Source: JBDSEG01 sp039920165 (lineage in GTDB: Bacteria > Pseudomonadota > Gammaproteobacteria > Burkholderiales > Burkholderiaceae_C). From it: a DNA stretch of 23,375 bases. The position numbers and the translations under genes are program-made. Below the pieces are notes generated by a model. It worked only from the letters and a program-made list of their open reading frames with translations. It was not told where the DNA came from and ran no database searches. The stretch covers positions 1 to 23,375 of the forward strand of contig JBDSEG010000085.1 in NCBI GenBank assembly GCA_039920165.1. Direction: 5' to 3'. Shown here in pieces: positions 1-7,325 of the stretch; position 1 is the stretch's first letter; each line of letters begins with the position of its first letter.

Positions 1-124
1 GCGGGTCGACATTGATGCGGCGCACATCGCCGTGCACCCGGATCATCGGCGGCAGGCCGGCCGACAGGTGCAGGTCCGAAGCCTTGTTCTTGACCGAAAA
101 CGCCAGCAGTTGGGTGATGTCCAT
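1..124 (-). CDS. pilT: Type IV pilus retraction ATPase PilT, N-terminal fragment (cut by window edge)
   Basis: Reading the minus strand from the ATG at 124, the 41 codons present begin MDITQLLAFSVKNKASDLHL and continue with SAGLPPMIRVHGDVRRI. This is the characteristic N-terminus of PilT, the hexameric cytoplasmic ATPase that depolymerises type IV pili for twitching motility. Only the start of the PAS-like N-terminal domain is inside the window; the Walker A, Asp-box, Walker B and His-box motifs lie beyond position 1. The bases just upstream of the ATG are C-rich with no clear Shine-Dalgarno, but the start agrees with the family. It is divergent from yggS, an arrangement familiar from Betaproteobacteria. 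PilU or another PilT paralogue is the main alternative, but the N-terminal match is to PilT itself. Confidence 0.9.
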   Translation of the reverse strand, partial: MDITQLLAFSVKNKASDLHLSAGLPPMIRVHGDVRRINVDP

Positions 125-192
125 GGGGTCGGGTGGGGTCGATCCGGCGTTGGCGGGGCTCTCGTGCGGCCACCGGACTGCGCGGCGCCGGT

Positions 193-198
193 TAGGCT
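193..198 (+). promoter_or_regulatory. Weak -10-like hexamer upstream of yggS
   Basis: TAGGCT lies 10 bases before the yggS ATG at 209, inside the 84-base pilT/yggS divergent spacer. No convincing -35 is visible and no Shine-Dalgarno precedes the ATG, so a near-leaderless transcript is possible. This is weak and inferred only from position and similarity to TATAAT. Confidence 0.22.
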
Positions 199-208
199 TG
201 CGCGAATT

Positions 209-898
209 ATGGACATGATCGCAGACAAGCTCGCGCAAGTGCGCGCACGCATCGCCGCCGCGTGTGCCGGCGCGAAACGCGACGTGCGAAGCGTCACGTT
301 GCTCGCGGTCGGCAAGACGCAGCCGGCCGACGCGCTGCGCGCCGCCTTCGATTCCGGCGCGACACGCTTCGGCGAAAACTACGTGCAGGAAGGCCTCGCG
401 AAGATCGACGCCCTCGCCGATTTGCGCTGCGCGATCGAATGGCATCTGATCGGCCCCCTGCAGGCCAACAAGACCCGCAGCGTCGCCGAGCAGTTCGACT
501 GGGTCCATTCGATCGACCGGCTGCGCATCGCGCAGCGCCTGTCCGAGCAGCGGCCGGCGCAGCTCGCTCCGCTGCAGGTCTGCCTGCAGGTGAATATCGA
601 CGCCCAGACCAGCAAAAGTGGCGTCGATCCGGTTGCGCTGCCGGAATTGGCGCACGCCATCGTCACGCTGCCGGGGCTGCGCCTGCGCGGCCTGATGGCG
701 ATCCCCGCCCCGGCGCGAGACCTCGCGAAGCAGCGTGCCCCGCACCGCGAGCTGCGCGAACTGTTCGAAAGGCTGCGCGCCGATGGGCTCGAACTCGACA
801 CGCTGTCGATGGGCATGAGCGACGACCTCGAAGCGGCGATCGCCGAAGGTTCGACGCTGGTCCGCGTGGGATCGGCGATCTTCGGCGCGCGCGGCTGA
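209..898 (+). CDS. yggS: YggS/PLPBP family pyridoxal phosphate homeostasis protein
   Basis: The 229-aa product matches the YggS/PROSC family (usually about 230 aa), a cytoplasmic TIM-barrel protein that binds pyridoxal 5'-phosphate without known catalysis and buffers the PLP pool. The PLP lysine is K36 in AVGKTQP. Other family blocks are RFGENYVQE (53-61), WHLIGPLQANK (78-88), VNIDAQTSKSG (128-138), LRGLMAIP (159-166) and the C-terminal LSMGMSDDLEAAI with RVGSAIFG. The reading frame is open upstream to 32, but the ATG at 209 gives the family's usual N-terminus; the ATG at 215 is a close alternative. yggS followed by proC is a well-known neighbourhood; here two small genes have come between them. 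The gene is divergent from pilT. Confidence 0.95.
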   Translation: MDMIADKLAQVRARIAAACAGAKRDVRSVTLLAVGKTQPADALRAAFDSGATRFGENYVQEGLAKIDALADLRCAIEWHLIGPLQANKTRSVAEQFDWVHSIDRLRIAQRLSEQRPAQLAPLQVCLQVNIDAQTSKSGVDPVALPELAHAIVTLPGLRLRGLMAIPAPARDLAKQRAPHRELRELFERLRADGLELDTLSMGMSDDLEAAIAEGSTLVRVGSAIFGARG

Positions 899-943
899 TA
901 CCGGGTTCAAGTCGGGCGCCGCCGCGCCGACAACGAGGGGCGA

Positions 944-958
944 CGCCGCGCTGCGGCG
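944..958 (+). other. GC hairpin just before the small-gene ribosome binding site
   Basis: CGCCGC (944-949) and GCGGCG (953-958) form a perfect 6-bp stem around a 3-base loop, two bases before AGAGGAGGA. It has no T-run, so it is not a typical intrinsic terminator for yggS. It could stabilise or expose the downstream ribosome binding site, or be chance in GC-rich DNA. Confidence 0.35.
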
Positions 959-974
959 CAAGAGGAGGACAGCC

Positions 975-1157
975 ATGTCGAGCCCCTTCCAGCCCCGGCT
1001 GCCGAGCGCGGACTTTCGATCCCGCAACCCGCCTCCCTTCGTGCGTGGCGACGCCATCCCACCGTGGGTGCGGCCCGCTCCGAAGAATCCCGCCGACGCC
1101 GCGCGCGACTCGACCCAGGCGCCGGTGCGCGACCTGCTCGCCAGCCTGGGCTTTTGA
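975..1157 (+). CDS. Small proline-rich protein of unknown function (60 aa)
   Basis: A 60-codon ORF starts at ATG 975 behind a very strong Shine-Dalgarno (AAGAGGAGGA, 960-969, about 5 bases from the ATG), the best in this part of the window and the main reason to believe the gene. The product is hydrophilic, rich in Pro and Arg (FQPRLPS, RNPPPFVRGD, IPPWVRPAP), has no signal peptide or membrane segment and no cysteine, and ends VRDLLASLGF. It looks largely disordered with a short amphipathic C-terminal helix. I do not recognise a family. It lies 76 bases after yggS and is followed 24 bases later by a perfect intrinsic terminator, so it looks like a discrete unit or the end of the yggS transcript. 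It could also act as a leader ORF for the next gene. Confidence 0.6.
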   Translation: MSSPFQPRLPSADFRSRNPPPFVRGDAIPPWVRPAPKNPADAARDSTQAPVRDLLASLGF

Positions 1158-1181
1158 CCGGCGACCCGATAGGATCACGGG

Positions 1182-1207
1182 CCGCGGCGGTTGCCGCGGT
1201 TTTTTTT
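1182..1207 (+). terminator. Intrinsic terminator after the 60-aa gene, abutting the next RBS
   Basis: CCGCGGC (1182-1188), loop GGTT, GCCGCGG (1193-1199) form a perfect 7-bp GC stem followed by eight T (1200-1207). This is the clearest Rho-independent terminator in the window. The ribosome binding site of the next gene (GGAGG, 1210-1214) begins only three bases after the T-run. Confidence 0.88.
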
Positions 1208-1218
1208 GTGGAGGCGGA

Positions 1219-1914
1219 ATGAGGCAGGTCGGGGCGCTGCTCGCCGGCAGCATGGGACTGGTATCGATCGCGCATTCCGGGGCACCCCTCTCCACCGACG
1301 ACGTTGGCGTCCTGGAACCTACCGCCTGCGAGTCCGAGACCTATGCGCAGCACCTGCACGTCGCGGGGATCGTCAGCGTGCGCGCGCTCTCGACCCAATT
1401 CGGCTGCGGCATCGGCGCGCGCAGCCAGATCGGGTTCGGCTATGCGCGCGCGGCGTCGGGCGGAGCGCACGACGATGCCATCGGCCTCTCGGGCAAGACG
1501 GGCCTTTTCTCGGCAGACGCGGCGAGCGCGGCACCGTTCGATCTGGCGCTGGCCTGGCGGCTGACGGCGCTGCGGGTCGCGGGCACGGGATTTCGCCACG
1601 AAGGCACGGCCGTCGTGCTCGTCGCGAGCCGGCCGCTCGGCGCCGGCTTCACCGCGCACGCCAACCTCGGCTGGTCGCGCAGCGAGGCGTCGCGTGCGAG
1701 CAGCACGACCTGGAACGTCGCGGCCGAAGCCGTGGTCGCGTCCGGCTTCGAACTGATGGCCGAGGTCTACGGCGACGATCGCGACCGGCCCTGGCGCGGG
1801 GTGGCGGCGCGTTGGGCGCCGGCGCCGCACCTGAGCTTCGGCCTGTCGTGGGCGCGCCAGTCCGCGCACCCGCGCAGCCGCTTCGCGAGCGTCGGCGTCA
1901 AGCTCGGTTTCTGA
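1219..1914 (+). CDS. Predicted secreted or outer-membrane beta-barrel protein (231 aa)
   Basis: The start at ATG 1219 is set by GGAGG at 1210-1214. The N-terminus (RQVGALLAGSMGLVSIAHSG) looks like a signal peptide, probably cleaved near residue 20-22. The mature protein opens with PLSTDDVGVLEP, resembling the PL-TDD start of small barrel families (for example phenol-pathway MetA-type transporter proteins), then runs as alternating beta-like segments with Gly and aromatics (RSQIGFGYARA, FTAHANLGWS, FELMAEVYGDD, LSFGLSWARQ) and ends VGVKLGF. A terminal Phe after an alternating strand is the usual BAM recognition signature of outer membrane proteins. Two cysteines (C37, C63) could form a disulfide. 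The specific role is unknown. The gene begins 11 bases after a terminator, so transcription must read through it or start within the preceding gene. proC follows 37 bases later. Confidence 0.75.
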   Translation: MRQVGALLAGSMGLVSIAHSGAPLSTDDVGVLEPTACESETYAQHLHVAGIVSVRALSTQFGCGIGARSQIGFGYARAASGGAHDDAIGLSGKTGLFSADAASAAPFDLALAWRLTALRVAGTGFRHEGTAVVLVASRPLGAGFTAHANLGWSRSEASRASSTTWNVAAEAVVASGFELMAEVYGDDRDRPWRGVAARWAPAPHLSFGLSWARQSAHPRSRFASVGVKLGF

Positions 1915-1938
1915 TCTGGCCTGACCCGTCGGCGTGCC

Positions 1939-1944
1939 TACACT
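1939..1944 (+). promoter_or_regulatory. -10-like hexamer placing proC on a leaderless transcript
   Basis: TACACT ends 7 bases before the proC ATG at 1952, and no Shine-Dalgarno lies between them (GGGGGCC). At this spacing RNA would start at or next to the ATG. No good -35 is seen, so this is inference from one hexamer and its spacing. A similar layout occurs at 17304-17309 and 21452-21457. Confidence 0.4.
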
Positions 1945-1951
1945 GGGGGCC

Positions 1952-2758
1952 ATGGCGAACCTCGTTTTCATCGGCGGCGGCAACATGGCGAGCGCCATCC
2001 TCGGCGGCTTGGTCACGAGCGGAACGCCTGCCTCCTCGGTGCTCGTCGTCGAGCCCTTCCAAGCCCAGCGCGATCGGCTGCATCGAGATTTCGGCGTTGC
2101 CACGCTGGCGCAGGCCGATGCCTCGATCGGCGGCGCCGAGCTGGTTGTGTGGGCGGTCAAACCGCAGCTCTTCGCGAGCGCCGCCGCGCCGTGCGCGGCG
2201 CACGTCGGCGGAGCGCTGCACCTGAGCGTGATGGCCGGCATCCGAAGCGATACGCTGGCGCGAACGCTCGCCACCGAGCGCATCGTGCGGGCCATGCCCA
2301 ATACGCCGGCGCTGATCGGCCAGGGTATCGCCGGCCTCTATGCGCGCGCGGCCGTGCGGCCCGACGAGCGCGAGCGCGTCGAGCGGCTGCTGGCGCCGAC
2401 CGGCCGCACGCTGTGGGTCGGGCGCGAGGAAGACCTCGACGCCGTGACCGCGCTGTCCGGCTCGGGCCCGGCCTATGTGTTCTATGTCATCGAGGCGATG
2501 GTCGAGGCCGCGGTCGCGATGGGCCTGTCGGCCGAGCAGGGCAAGGCGCTCACGCTCGCCACGCTGGCCGGCGCGACGGCGCTGGCGCAGAGTTCGGCCG
2601 ATCCGCCGGCACTGCTGCGCGAGCGCGTCACGTCCAAGGGCGGCACCACCGACGCCGCCCTTCAAACGCTCGAAGCCGGCCACGTCAAGGCGATCTTCAT
2701 CGCGGCGATGCAGGCGGCGCAGCGACGCGCGCGCACGCTGGGCGACGAGTTCGGCTGA
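1952..2758 (+). CDS. proC: Pyrroline-5-carboxylate reductase
   Basis: The 268-aa product is ProC, which reduces 1-pyrroline-5-carboxylate to L-proline with NAD(P)H, the last step of proline synthesis. The Rossmann motif is FIGGGNMA (6-13). Family blocks follow: VWAVKP (66-71), LSVMAGI (91-97), RAMPNTPALIGQG (113-125), ALSGSGPAYVF (167-177) and the substrate and dimer motif VTSKGGTTDAAL (227-238). Length is normal (E. coli ProC is 269 aa). A GTG at 1934 is in frame but would add six residues before the conserved MANLVFIGGG start, so ATG 1952 is chosen. It is the first gene of a tight run with the E1 gene 7 bases downstream. Together with the glutamate dehydrogenase at the end of this run it touches the glutamate/proline branch of metabolism. 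Confidence 0.96.
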   Translation: MANLVFIGGGNMASAILGGLVTSGTPASSVLVVEPFQAQRDRLHRDFGVATLAQADASIGGAELVVWAVKPQLFASAAAPCAAHVGGALHLSVMAGIRSDTLARTLATERIVRAMPNTPALIGQGIAGLYARAAVRPDERERVERLLAPTGRTLWVGREEDLDAVTALSGSGPAYVFYVIEAMVEAAVAMGLSAEQGKALTLATLAGATALAQSSADPPALLRERVTSKGGTTDAALQTLEAGHVKAIFIAAMQAAQRRARTLGDEFG

Positions 2759-2765
2759 CCCGGCG

Positions 2766-5462
2766 ATGGCCTCCGAACCGCTCGCCCCGGACGTCGGTGC
2801 CGCTTTCTGGCGCGTCATCCCGCCCGATGCCGACCCGGTGGAAACGCGCGAATGGCTCGACGCCTTCGCGACGCTTGTGCAGAGCGAAGGCCGCGAGCGC
2901 GGCACCTATCTGCTGCGCCGATTGCTCGACGAGGCAAGGCGGCTGCGCGTGCCGCTGCCGGCGGTGCTCAATACGGCGTACGTCAACACGGTCGAACTCG
3001 ATCGCCAGCCGCAGTTCCCCGGCGACCTCGCGATCGAAGCGCGCATCTCGGCGATCGTGCGCTGGAATGCGCTCGCGATGGTGGTGCGCGGCAACCAGTT
3101 ATCGAGCGAGCTCGGCGGCCACATCGCCACCTATGCGTCGATCGCCGATCTGTTCGAGGTCGGCTTCAACCATTTCTTTCGCGCCGGCCAGGCCGGCGAC
3201 CTGGTGTATTTCCAGCCGCATGCCTCGCCGGGCATCTATGCGCGCGCTTTCCTCGAAGGGCGCCTCGACGAATCACACCTGCTGCGCTATCGGCAAGAGA
3301 CCGCCGGCGGCGGCTTGTCGTCGTATTGCCATCCCTGGCTGATGCCGGATTTCTGGCAGTTCCCGACCGGCTCGATGGGCCTCGGCCCGATTACCGCCAT
3401 CTACCAGGCGCGATTCATGCGCTATCTGCAGGACCGCGGGCTGCACCGCACCGAGGGCCGCAAGGTGTGGGCTTTTGTGGGCGACGGCGAGATGGACGAG
3501 CCCGAATCACTGGCCGGCCTGAGCCTGGCGGCGCGCGAGGGGCTCGACAACCTGTGCTTCGTCGTCAACTGCAACCTGCAGCGGCTCGACGGCCCGGTGC
3601 GCGGCAACGGCTCGGTGATCCAGGAGCTCGAGGGCCTCTTCGCCGGCGCGGGCTGGAATGTCGTCAAGCTGCTGTGGGGCAGCGACTGGGACAACCTCTT
3701 CGCGCGCGATGTGGACGGTGTGCTGACCAAGCGGCTGCACGAGACCGTCGACGGCGAGTTCCAGGCCTATGCGGCGACCGACGGGCGCCACAACCGCGAG
3801 CATTTCTTCAACAAGTACCCGGAGCTGCAGGCGCTCGTCGCCCACCTGTCCGATGACGACATCGACCGGCTGCGCCGCGGCGGCCACGACCCGGTGAAGA
3901 TTTACGCGGCGTACGCCGCCGCGCAGGCCCACCGCGGCCGGCCGACGGTGATCCTGGCCCAGACCAAAAAGGGCTACGGCATGGGCCACTGGGGCCAGGG
4001 CAAGATGGGCTCGCACCAGCAGAAGAAGCTGGAGGACGAGGCGCTGTTCGCCTTCCGCGACCGCTTCGCGCTGCCGATGACGGACGCTGACGTGAGCGCG
4101 CTGCGCTTCTATCGCCCCGACCCCGACAGCGCCGAGATGCGCTACCTGCATGCGCGCCGGGCCGGGCTCGGCGGCTATGTGCCGGCGCGCAGCAGCGTTG
4201 CGCCCCGCTTGCCGGGACCGAGCGCCGACGACACCGCGCGCCTCATCGAGCGCCAGGCCGGCCGCGAGCACAGCACGACGATGGTGTTCGTGGCGCAGCT
4301 CACCGCGCTGCTGCGCGACGAGCGTATCGGCAAGCACATCGTGCCGATCGTGGCTGACGAGGCGCGCACCTTCGGCATGCAGAGCCTCTTCCGCAGCGTC
4401 GGCATCTACGCCGCCAACGGCCAGCTCTACGAGCCCGAGGACAAGGACGAGCTGCTCTTCTACAAGGAGTCGAAGAACGGCCAGATCCTCGAAGAAGGCA
4501 TCACCGAGGCCGGCGCGCTCAGCAGCTGGATCGCTGCCGCCACCAGCTACAGCAGCCACGGAGTGCCGATGCTGCCGTTCTATATCTTCTATTCGTGCTT
4601 CGGCTTCCAGCGCGTCGGCGACCTGATCTTCTGCGCCGCCGACTCGCGCGCCCGCGGCTTCCTCGTCGGCGCGACCGCCGGCCGCACCACGCTGTCGGGC
4701 GAGGGCCTGCAGCACGAGGACGGCAGCAGCCACCTCGCGGCGTCGACGGTGCCGAACTGCCGCGCCTACGACCCGGCCTACGGCTACGAGCTCGCGACCA
4801 TCGTGGCGCACGGCGTCGAGCGCCTGCTCGACCAGCAGTGCGACGAGTTCTATTACCTCACGGTGATGAACGAGAACTATTTGCAGCCGGCCCTTCCGCC
4901 GGGCTTGCCTGAAGTGCGCGAGCAGATCGTGCGCGGGCTGTACCGGCTGCCCGGTCACGCGCCGCGGGCGCCTCAGGTGCGCCTGGTCGGCGCCGGCACC
5001 ATCCTGCTCGAAGTGATCGCCGCGGCGCAGTTGCTGGCCGACGATTTCGGCATCCGCGCCGAGGTACTGAGTGCAACCAGTTTCACCGAGCTGGCGCGCG
5101 AGGCGCGCGAGATCCAGCGTGCGAGCCGCCTCCATCCGGGCAACGCGCCACGGCGCAGCCACGCCAGCGACTTGCTCGACGGCACGCTGCCGGTCGTCGC
5201 CGCCACCGACTATGTGCGCGCTGTGCCGCAGCTCATTGCCGAGTACATCGACGCGCCCTACACCACGCTCGGCACCGACGGCCTCGGCCGCAGCGATACG
5301 CGCGCCGCGCTGCGCCGCTTTTTCGAGGTCGACCGGCACCATATCGTGCTGGCCGCACTGGATGCGCTGGCGCGCGCCGGCGTGCTTCGACGGCAGACCG
5401 TGAGCGATGCCATTGCGCGCTATGCGATCGATGCCGAAGCCGGCGCGCCGTGGCTGCAGTAA
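2766..5462 (+). CDS. aceE: Homodimeric (AceE-type) pyruvate/2-oxoacid dehydrogenase E1
   Basis: The 898-aa product aligns along its length with E. coli AceE (887 aa), the ThDP-dependent E1 that decarboxylates pyruvate and acetylates the lipoyl domain of E2. Visible landmarks are DPVETREW (23-30), FNHFFRA with YFQPHASPG (134-155), the ThDP/Mg motif GDGEMDEPES to NCNLQRLDGP (239-277), RGGHDPVKIYAA, the mobile active-site loop KGYGMGHWGQGKMGSHQQKK with the catalytic-type His at 417, ADEARTFGM (530-538), and GEGLQHEDG with His650. The start ATG 2766 has no clear RBS but lies 7 bases after the proC stop, which suggests coupling. No E2 (aceF) or E3 (lpd) gene is nearby, so this may be a second, solitary E1. 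MdeB-like E1 enzymes for 2-oxobutyrate belong to the same superfamily and cannot be excluded. The gene symbol reflects the family, not proven substrate. Confidence 0.9.
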   Translation: MASEPLAPDVGAAFWRVIPPDADPVETREWLDAFATLVQSEGRERGTYLLRRLLDEARRLRVPLPAVLNTAYVNTVELDRQPQFPGDLAIEARISAIVRWNALAMVVRGNQLSSELGGHIATYASIADLFEVGFNHFFRAGQAGDLVYFQPHASPGIYARAFLEGRLDESHLLRYRQETAGGGLSSYCHPWLMPDFWQFPTGSMGLGPITAIYQARFMRYLQDRGLHRTEGRKVWAFVGDGEMDEPESLAGLSLAAREGLDNLCFVVNCNLQRLDGPVRGNGSVIQELEGLFAGAGWNVVKLLWGSDWDNLFARDVDGVLTKRLHETVDGEFQAYAATDGRHNREHFFNKYPELQALVAHLSDDDIDRLRRGGHDPVKIYAAYAAAQAHRGRPTVILAQTKKGYGMGHWGQGKMGSHQQKKLEDEALFAFRDRFALPMTDADVSALRFYRPDPDSAEMRYLHARRAGLGGYVPARSSVAPRLPGPSADDTARLIERQAGREHSTTMVFVAQLTALLRDERIGKHIVPIVADEARTFGMQSLFRSVGIYAANGQLYEPEDKDELLFYKESKNGQILEEGITEAGALSSWIAAATSYSSHGVPMLPFYIFYSCFGFQRVGDLIFCAADSRARGFLVGATAGRTTLSGEGLQHEDGSSHLAASTVPNCRAYDPAYGYELATIVAHGVERLLDQQCDEFYYLTVMNENYLQPALPPGLPEVREQIVRGLYRLPGHAPRAPQVRLVGAGTILLEVIAAAQLLADDFGIRAEVLSATSFTELAREAREIQRASRLHPGNAPRRSHASDLLDGTLPVVAATDYVRAVPQLIAEYIDAPYTTLGTDGLGRSDTRAALRRFFEVDRHHIVLAALDALARAGVLRRQTVSDAIARYAIDAEAGAPWLQ

Positions 5463-5486
5463 GTGCGACAACTCCGGAGGACATCC

Positions 5487-7325
5487 ATGACCCAGCGCCT
5501 GCTGCGGGCCATCGGTGCGCTCGTGATCGTGGCGACGCTGACCGGGCTGCAAAAGGCCGGCGCGGCCGACAGCGCCGACCTGGCCGAGACCCGCAGGCTG
5601 CACCAGCTCTTCGATGCGCGCTGGGAGGTGCAGATGCGCACCTACCCCGAGTGGGCCACCTACGTCGGAGACCCGCGCTACGGAGACCGCCTGTACGACG
5701 CATCGCCCGCGGCGGTCGCCGCCGAATTCGCGAGCTCGCGCGAAGCGCTGACGCGGGCCCGCGCGATCCGGCGCGACGCCTTGTCGGCGCTCGATCGCAG
5801 CTCGCTCGATGTGTTCATCCACCAGACCGAGGACGGCCTGCGCTACGAACCCTTCGTCGGTTTCCGAAGCATGAGCCTGGGCGCGCTGGGCGGATTCCAG
5901 ACCGAGTTCTCCGAACTGCTGCGCGCCAGCCCGGTCTCGCGTCGCGCCGAGGTCGAGCAGATCCTTGCCCGCATGGCGGCCTACCCCGCGCGCGTCGAGC
6001 AGGAGCTGGCGCGGCTGCGCGAAGGCGCTGCATTGCGCTGGGTGCCGCCGCGCAGCGTGCTCGAACGCGCGCTGGCGCTGATCGACGGCCAGCTGACCCC
6101 GCAGCCTGATGCGAGCCCGTTCTTCGAGCCGTTCACGCGCCTGCCCGGCGATATGCCGGTCGCAGAACGCGACGAATTGCGAGCGCGCGGCCGCAGCGCC
6201 ATTGCCGATCACGTCGCGCCCGCGCTGCGCCGGCTGCGCTCGTTCGTCGCTGACGAATATCTGCCCGCGGCACCGGCCACCGGCTCGCTCGGCAGCTACC
6301 CGGGCGGCGCGCAGGTCTATGCGCAGCGGGTGCGCACCAGCACCACCACCGAACTGACGCCGACCCAGCTTCACGCCATCGGCCAGCGCGAACTGGCGCG
6401 GCTGCGACCGCAGATGGAAGCGGTGATGAAGGAGGTCGGGTTCGGCGGCAGCTTCGAGCAGTTCGTCGAGTACCTCTACAACGACCCGAAGTTCTTCCAC
6501 GCGAGCGGCGAAGCCCTGCTCGCCGGCTACCGCGATATCGCCAAGCGGATCGACCCCGAGCTGCCGCGGCTGTTCGCGACCTTGCCGCGCGCGTCGTACG
6601 GGGTTCGCGCGATGCCGGCGCACATCAGCAGCGACGCCGCCGAGTTCTACTCCGGTCCGGCTCTCGACGGCAGCCGGCCCGGCTGGTTCAACGCCAACGC
6701 GCAGGGCTTTCGCAAGCGCCCGATCTGGAGCATGGAAACGCTGGCCGCGCACGAGGCGGTGCCGGGCCACCATCTGCAGATCGCGCGTGCGGTCGAACTC
6801 GGCGAGCTGCCCAAATTTCGTCGCGCCGACGGCTACGAAGTGTTCGGCGAGGGCTGGGCCTTGTACGCCGAGACGCTCGGCTTCGACCTCGGCCTGTACA
6901 AGGATCCGCTCAGCCGCTTTGGCCACCTGCAGGACCAGGCGCTGCGCGCCGCGCGGCTGGTCGTCGATACCGGCATCCACGCCTTCGGCTGGAGCCGATC
7001 GCAGGCCATCGAGTTCATGATCGAGCGCACCGGCAAGCAGCGCCCTTTCGTTACTTCCGAAGTCGACCGCTATATCTCGTGGCCGGCCCAGGCCCTGGCC
7101 TACATGATCGGCGAGCTGAAGATCATCGAACTGCGCGACCGCGCCAAAGCCAGGCTCGGCGAGCGCTTCGATATCCGCCGCTTCCACGGCATCGTCCTCG
7201 ACCAGGGCTCCGTGCCGCTGCCCGTGCTCGAACGCGCGGTCGACGAGTGGATTGCCGCGGGCGGCGGTGCCGCTGCGAGCCCGAGTAAGACCGCGAACCC
7301 CTCGTCCAAAGGAGAACCGAGATGA
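5487..7325 (+). CDS. DUF885 family secreted zinc metallopeptidase-like protein
   Basis: The 612-aa product starts at ATG 5487 behind GGAGG (5476-5480). Residues 1-27 form a signal peptide (RLLRAIGALVIVATLTG, likely cut after KAGA), and there is no lipobox cysteine, so it should be periplasmic. The family mark is HEAVPGHH (422-429), the HExxPGHH zinc motif of DUF885, with GEGWALYAE (454-462) giving the third ligand region. The fold is mostly helical, related to M32-like gluzincins. Early conserved blocks are PEWATYVGD (54-62) and FQTEFSELL. The last 20 residues are Ala/Ser/Lys-rich and probably flexible. Many members are annotated as hypothetical; peptidase activity is inferred from the motif. 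It follows the E1 gene by 24 bases, and its stop overlaps the glutamate dehydrogenase start by 4 bases (ATGA), so it could supply amino acids to that enzyme. Confidence 0.9.
   Translation: MTQRLLRAIGALVIVATLTGLQKAGAADSADLAETRRLHQLFDARWEVQMRTYPEWATYVGDPRYGDRLYDASPAAVAAEFASSREALTRARAIRRDALSALDRSSLDVFIHQTEDGLRYEPFVGFRSMSLGALGGFQTEFSELLRASPVSRRAEVEQILARMAAYPARVEQELARLREGAALRWVPPRSVLERALALIDGQLTPQPDASPFFEPFTRLPGDMPVAERDELRARGRSAIADHVAPALRRLRSFVADEYLPAAPATGSLGSYPGGAQVYAQRVRTSTTTELTPTQLHAIGQRELARLRPQMEAVMKEVGFGGSFEQFVEYLYNDPKFFHASGEALLAGYRDIAKRIDPELPRLFATLPRASYGVRAMPAHISSDAAEFYSGPALDGSRPGWFNANAQGFRKRPIWSMETLAAHEAVPGHHLQIARAVELGELPKFRRADGYEVFGEGWALYAETLGFDLGLYKDPLSRFGHLQDQALRAARLVVDTGIHAFGWSRSQAIEFMIERTGKQRPFVTSEVDRYISWPAQALAYMIGELKIIELRDRAKARLGERFDIRRFHGIVLDQGSVPLPVLERAVDEWIAAGGGAAASPSKTANPSSKGEPR

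Noticed and set aside
907..2301. A 464-codon minus-strand frame opposite the small gene, barrel protein and proC
   Set aside because: Its composition is Arg/Ala-rich without domains, and it crosses an intrinsic terminator and three better supported + strand genes.
2475..2765. Upstream extension of the E1 gene into proC
   Set aside because: The added residues are Arg-rich and overlap conserved proC codons in another frame; ATG 2766 gives the AceE-like N-terminus.
3507..7187. A 1226-codon open frame on the minus strand opposite the E1 and DUF885 genes
   Set aside because: It is antisense to two genes with clear family motifs, has low-complexity Arg/Ala/Gly/His/Val-rich composition and no recognisable domain. 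Long antisense frames are expected in very GC-rich coding DNA.
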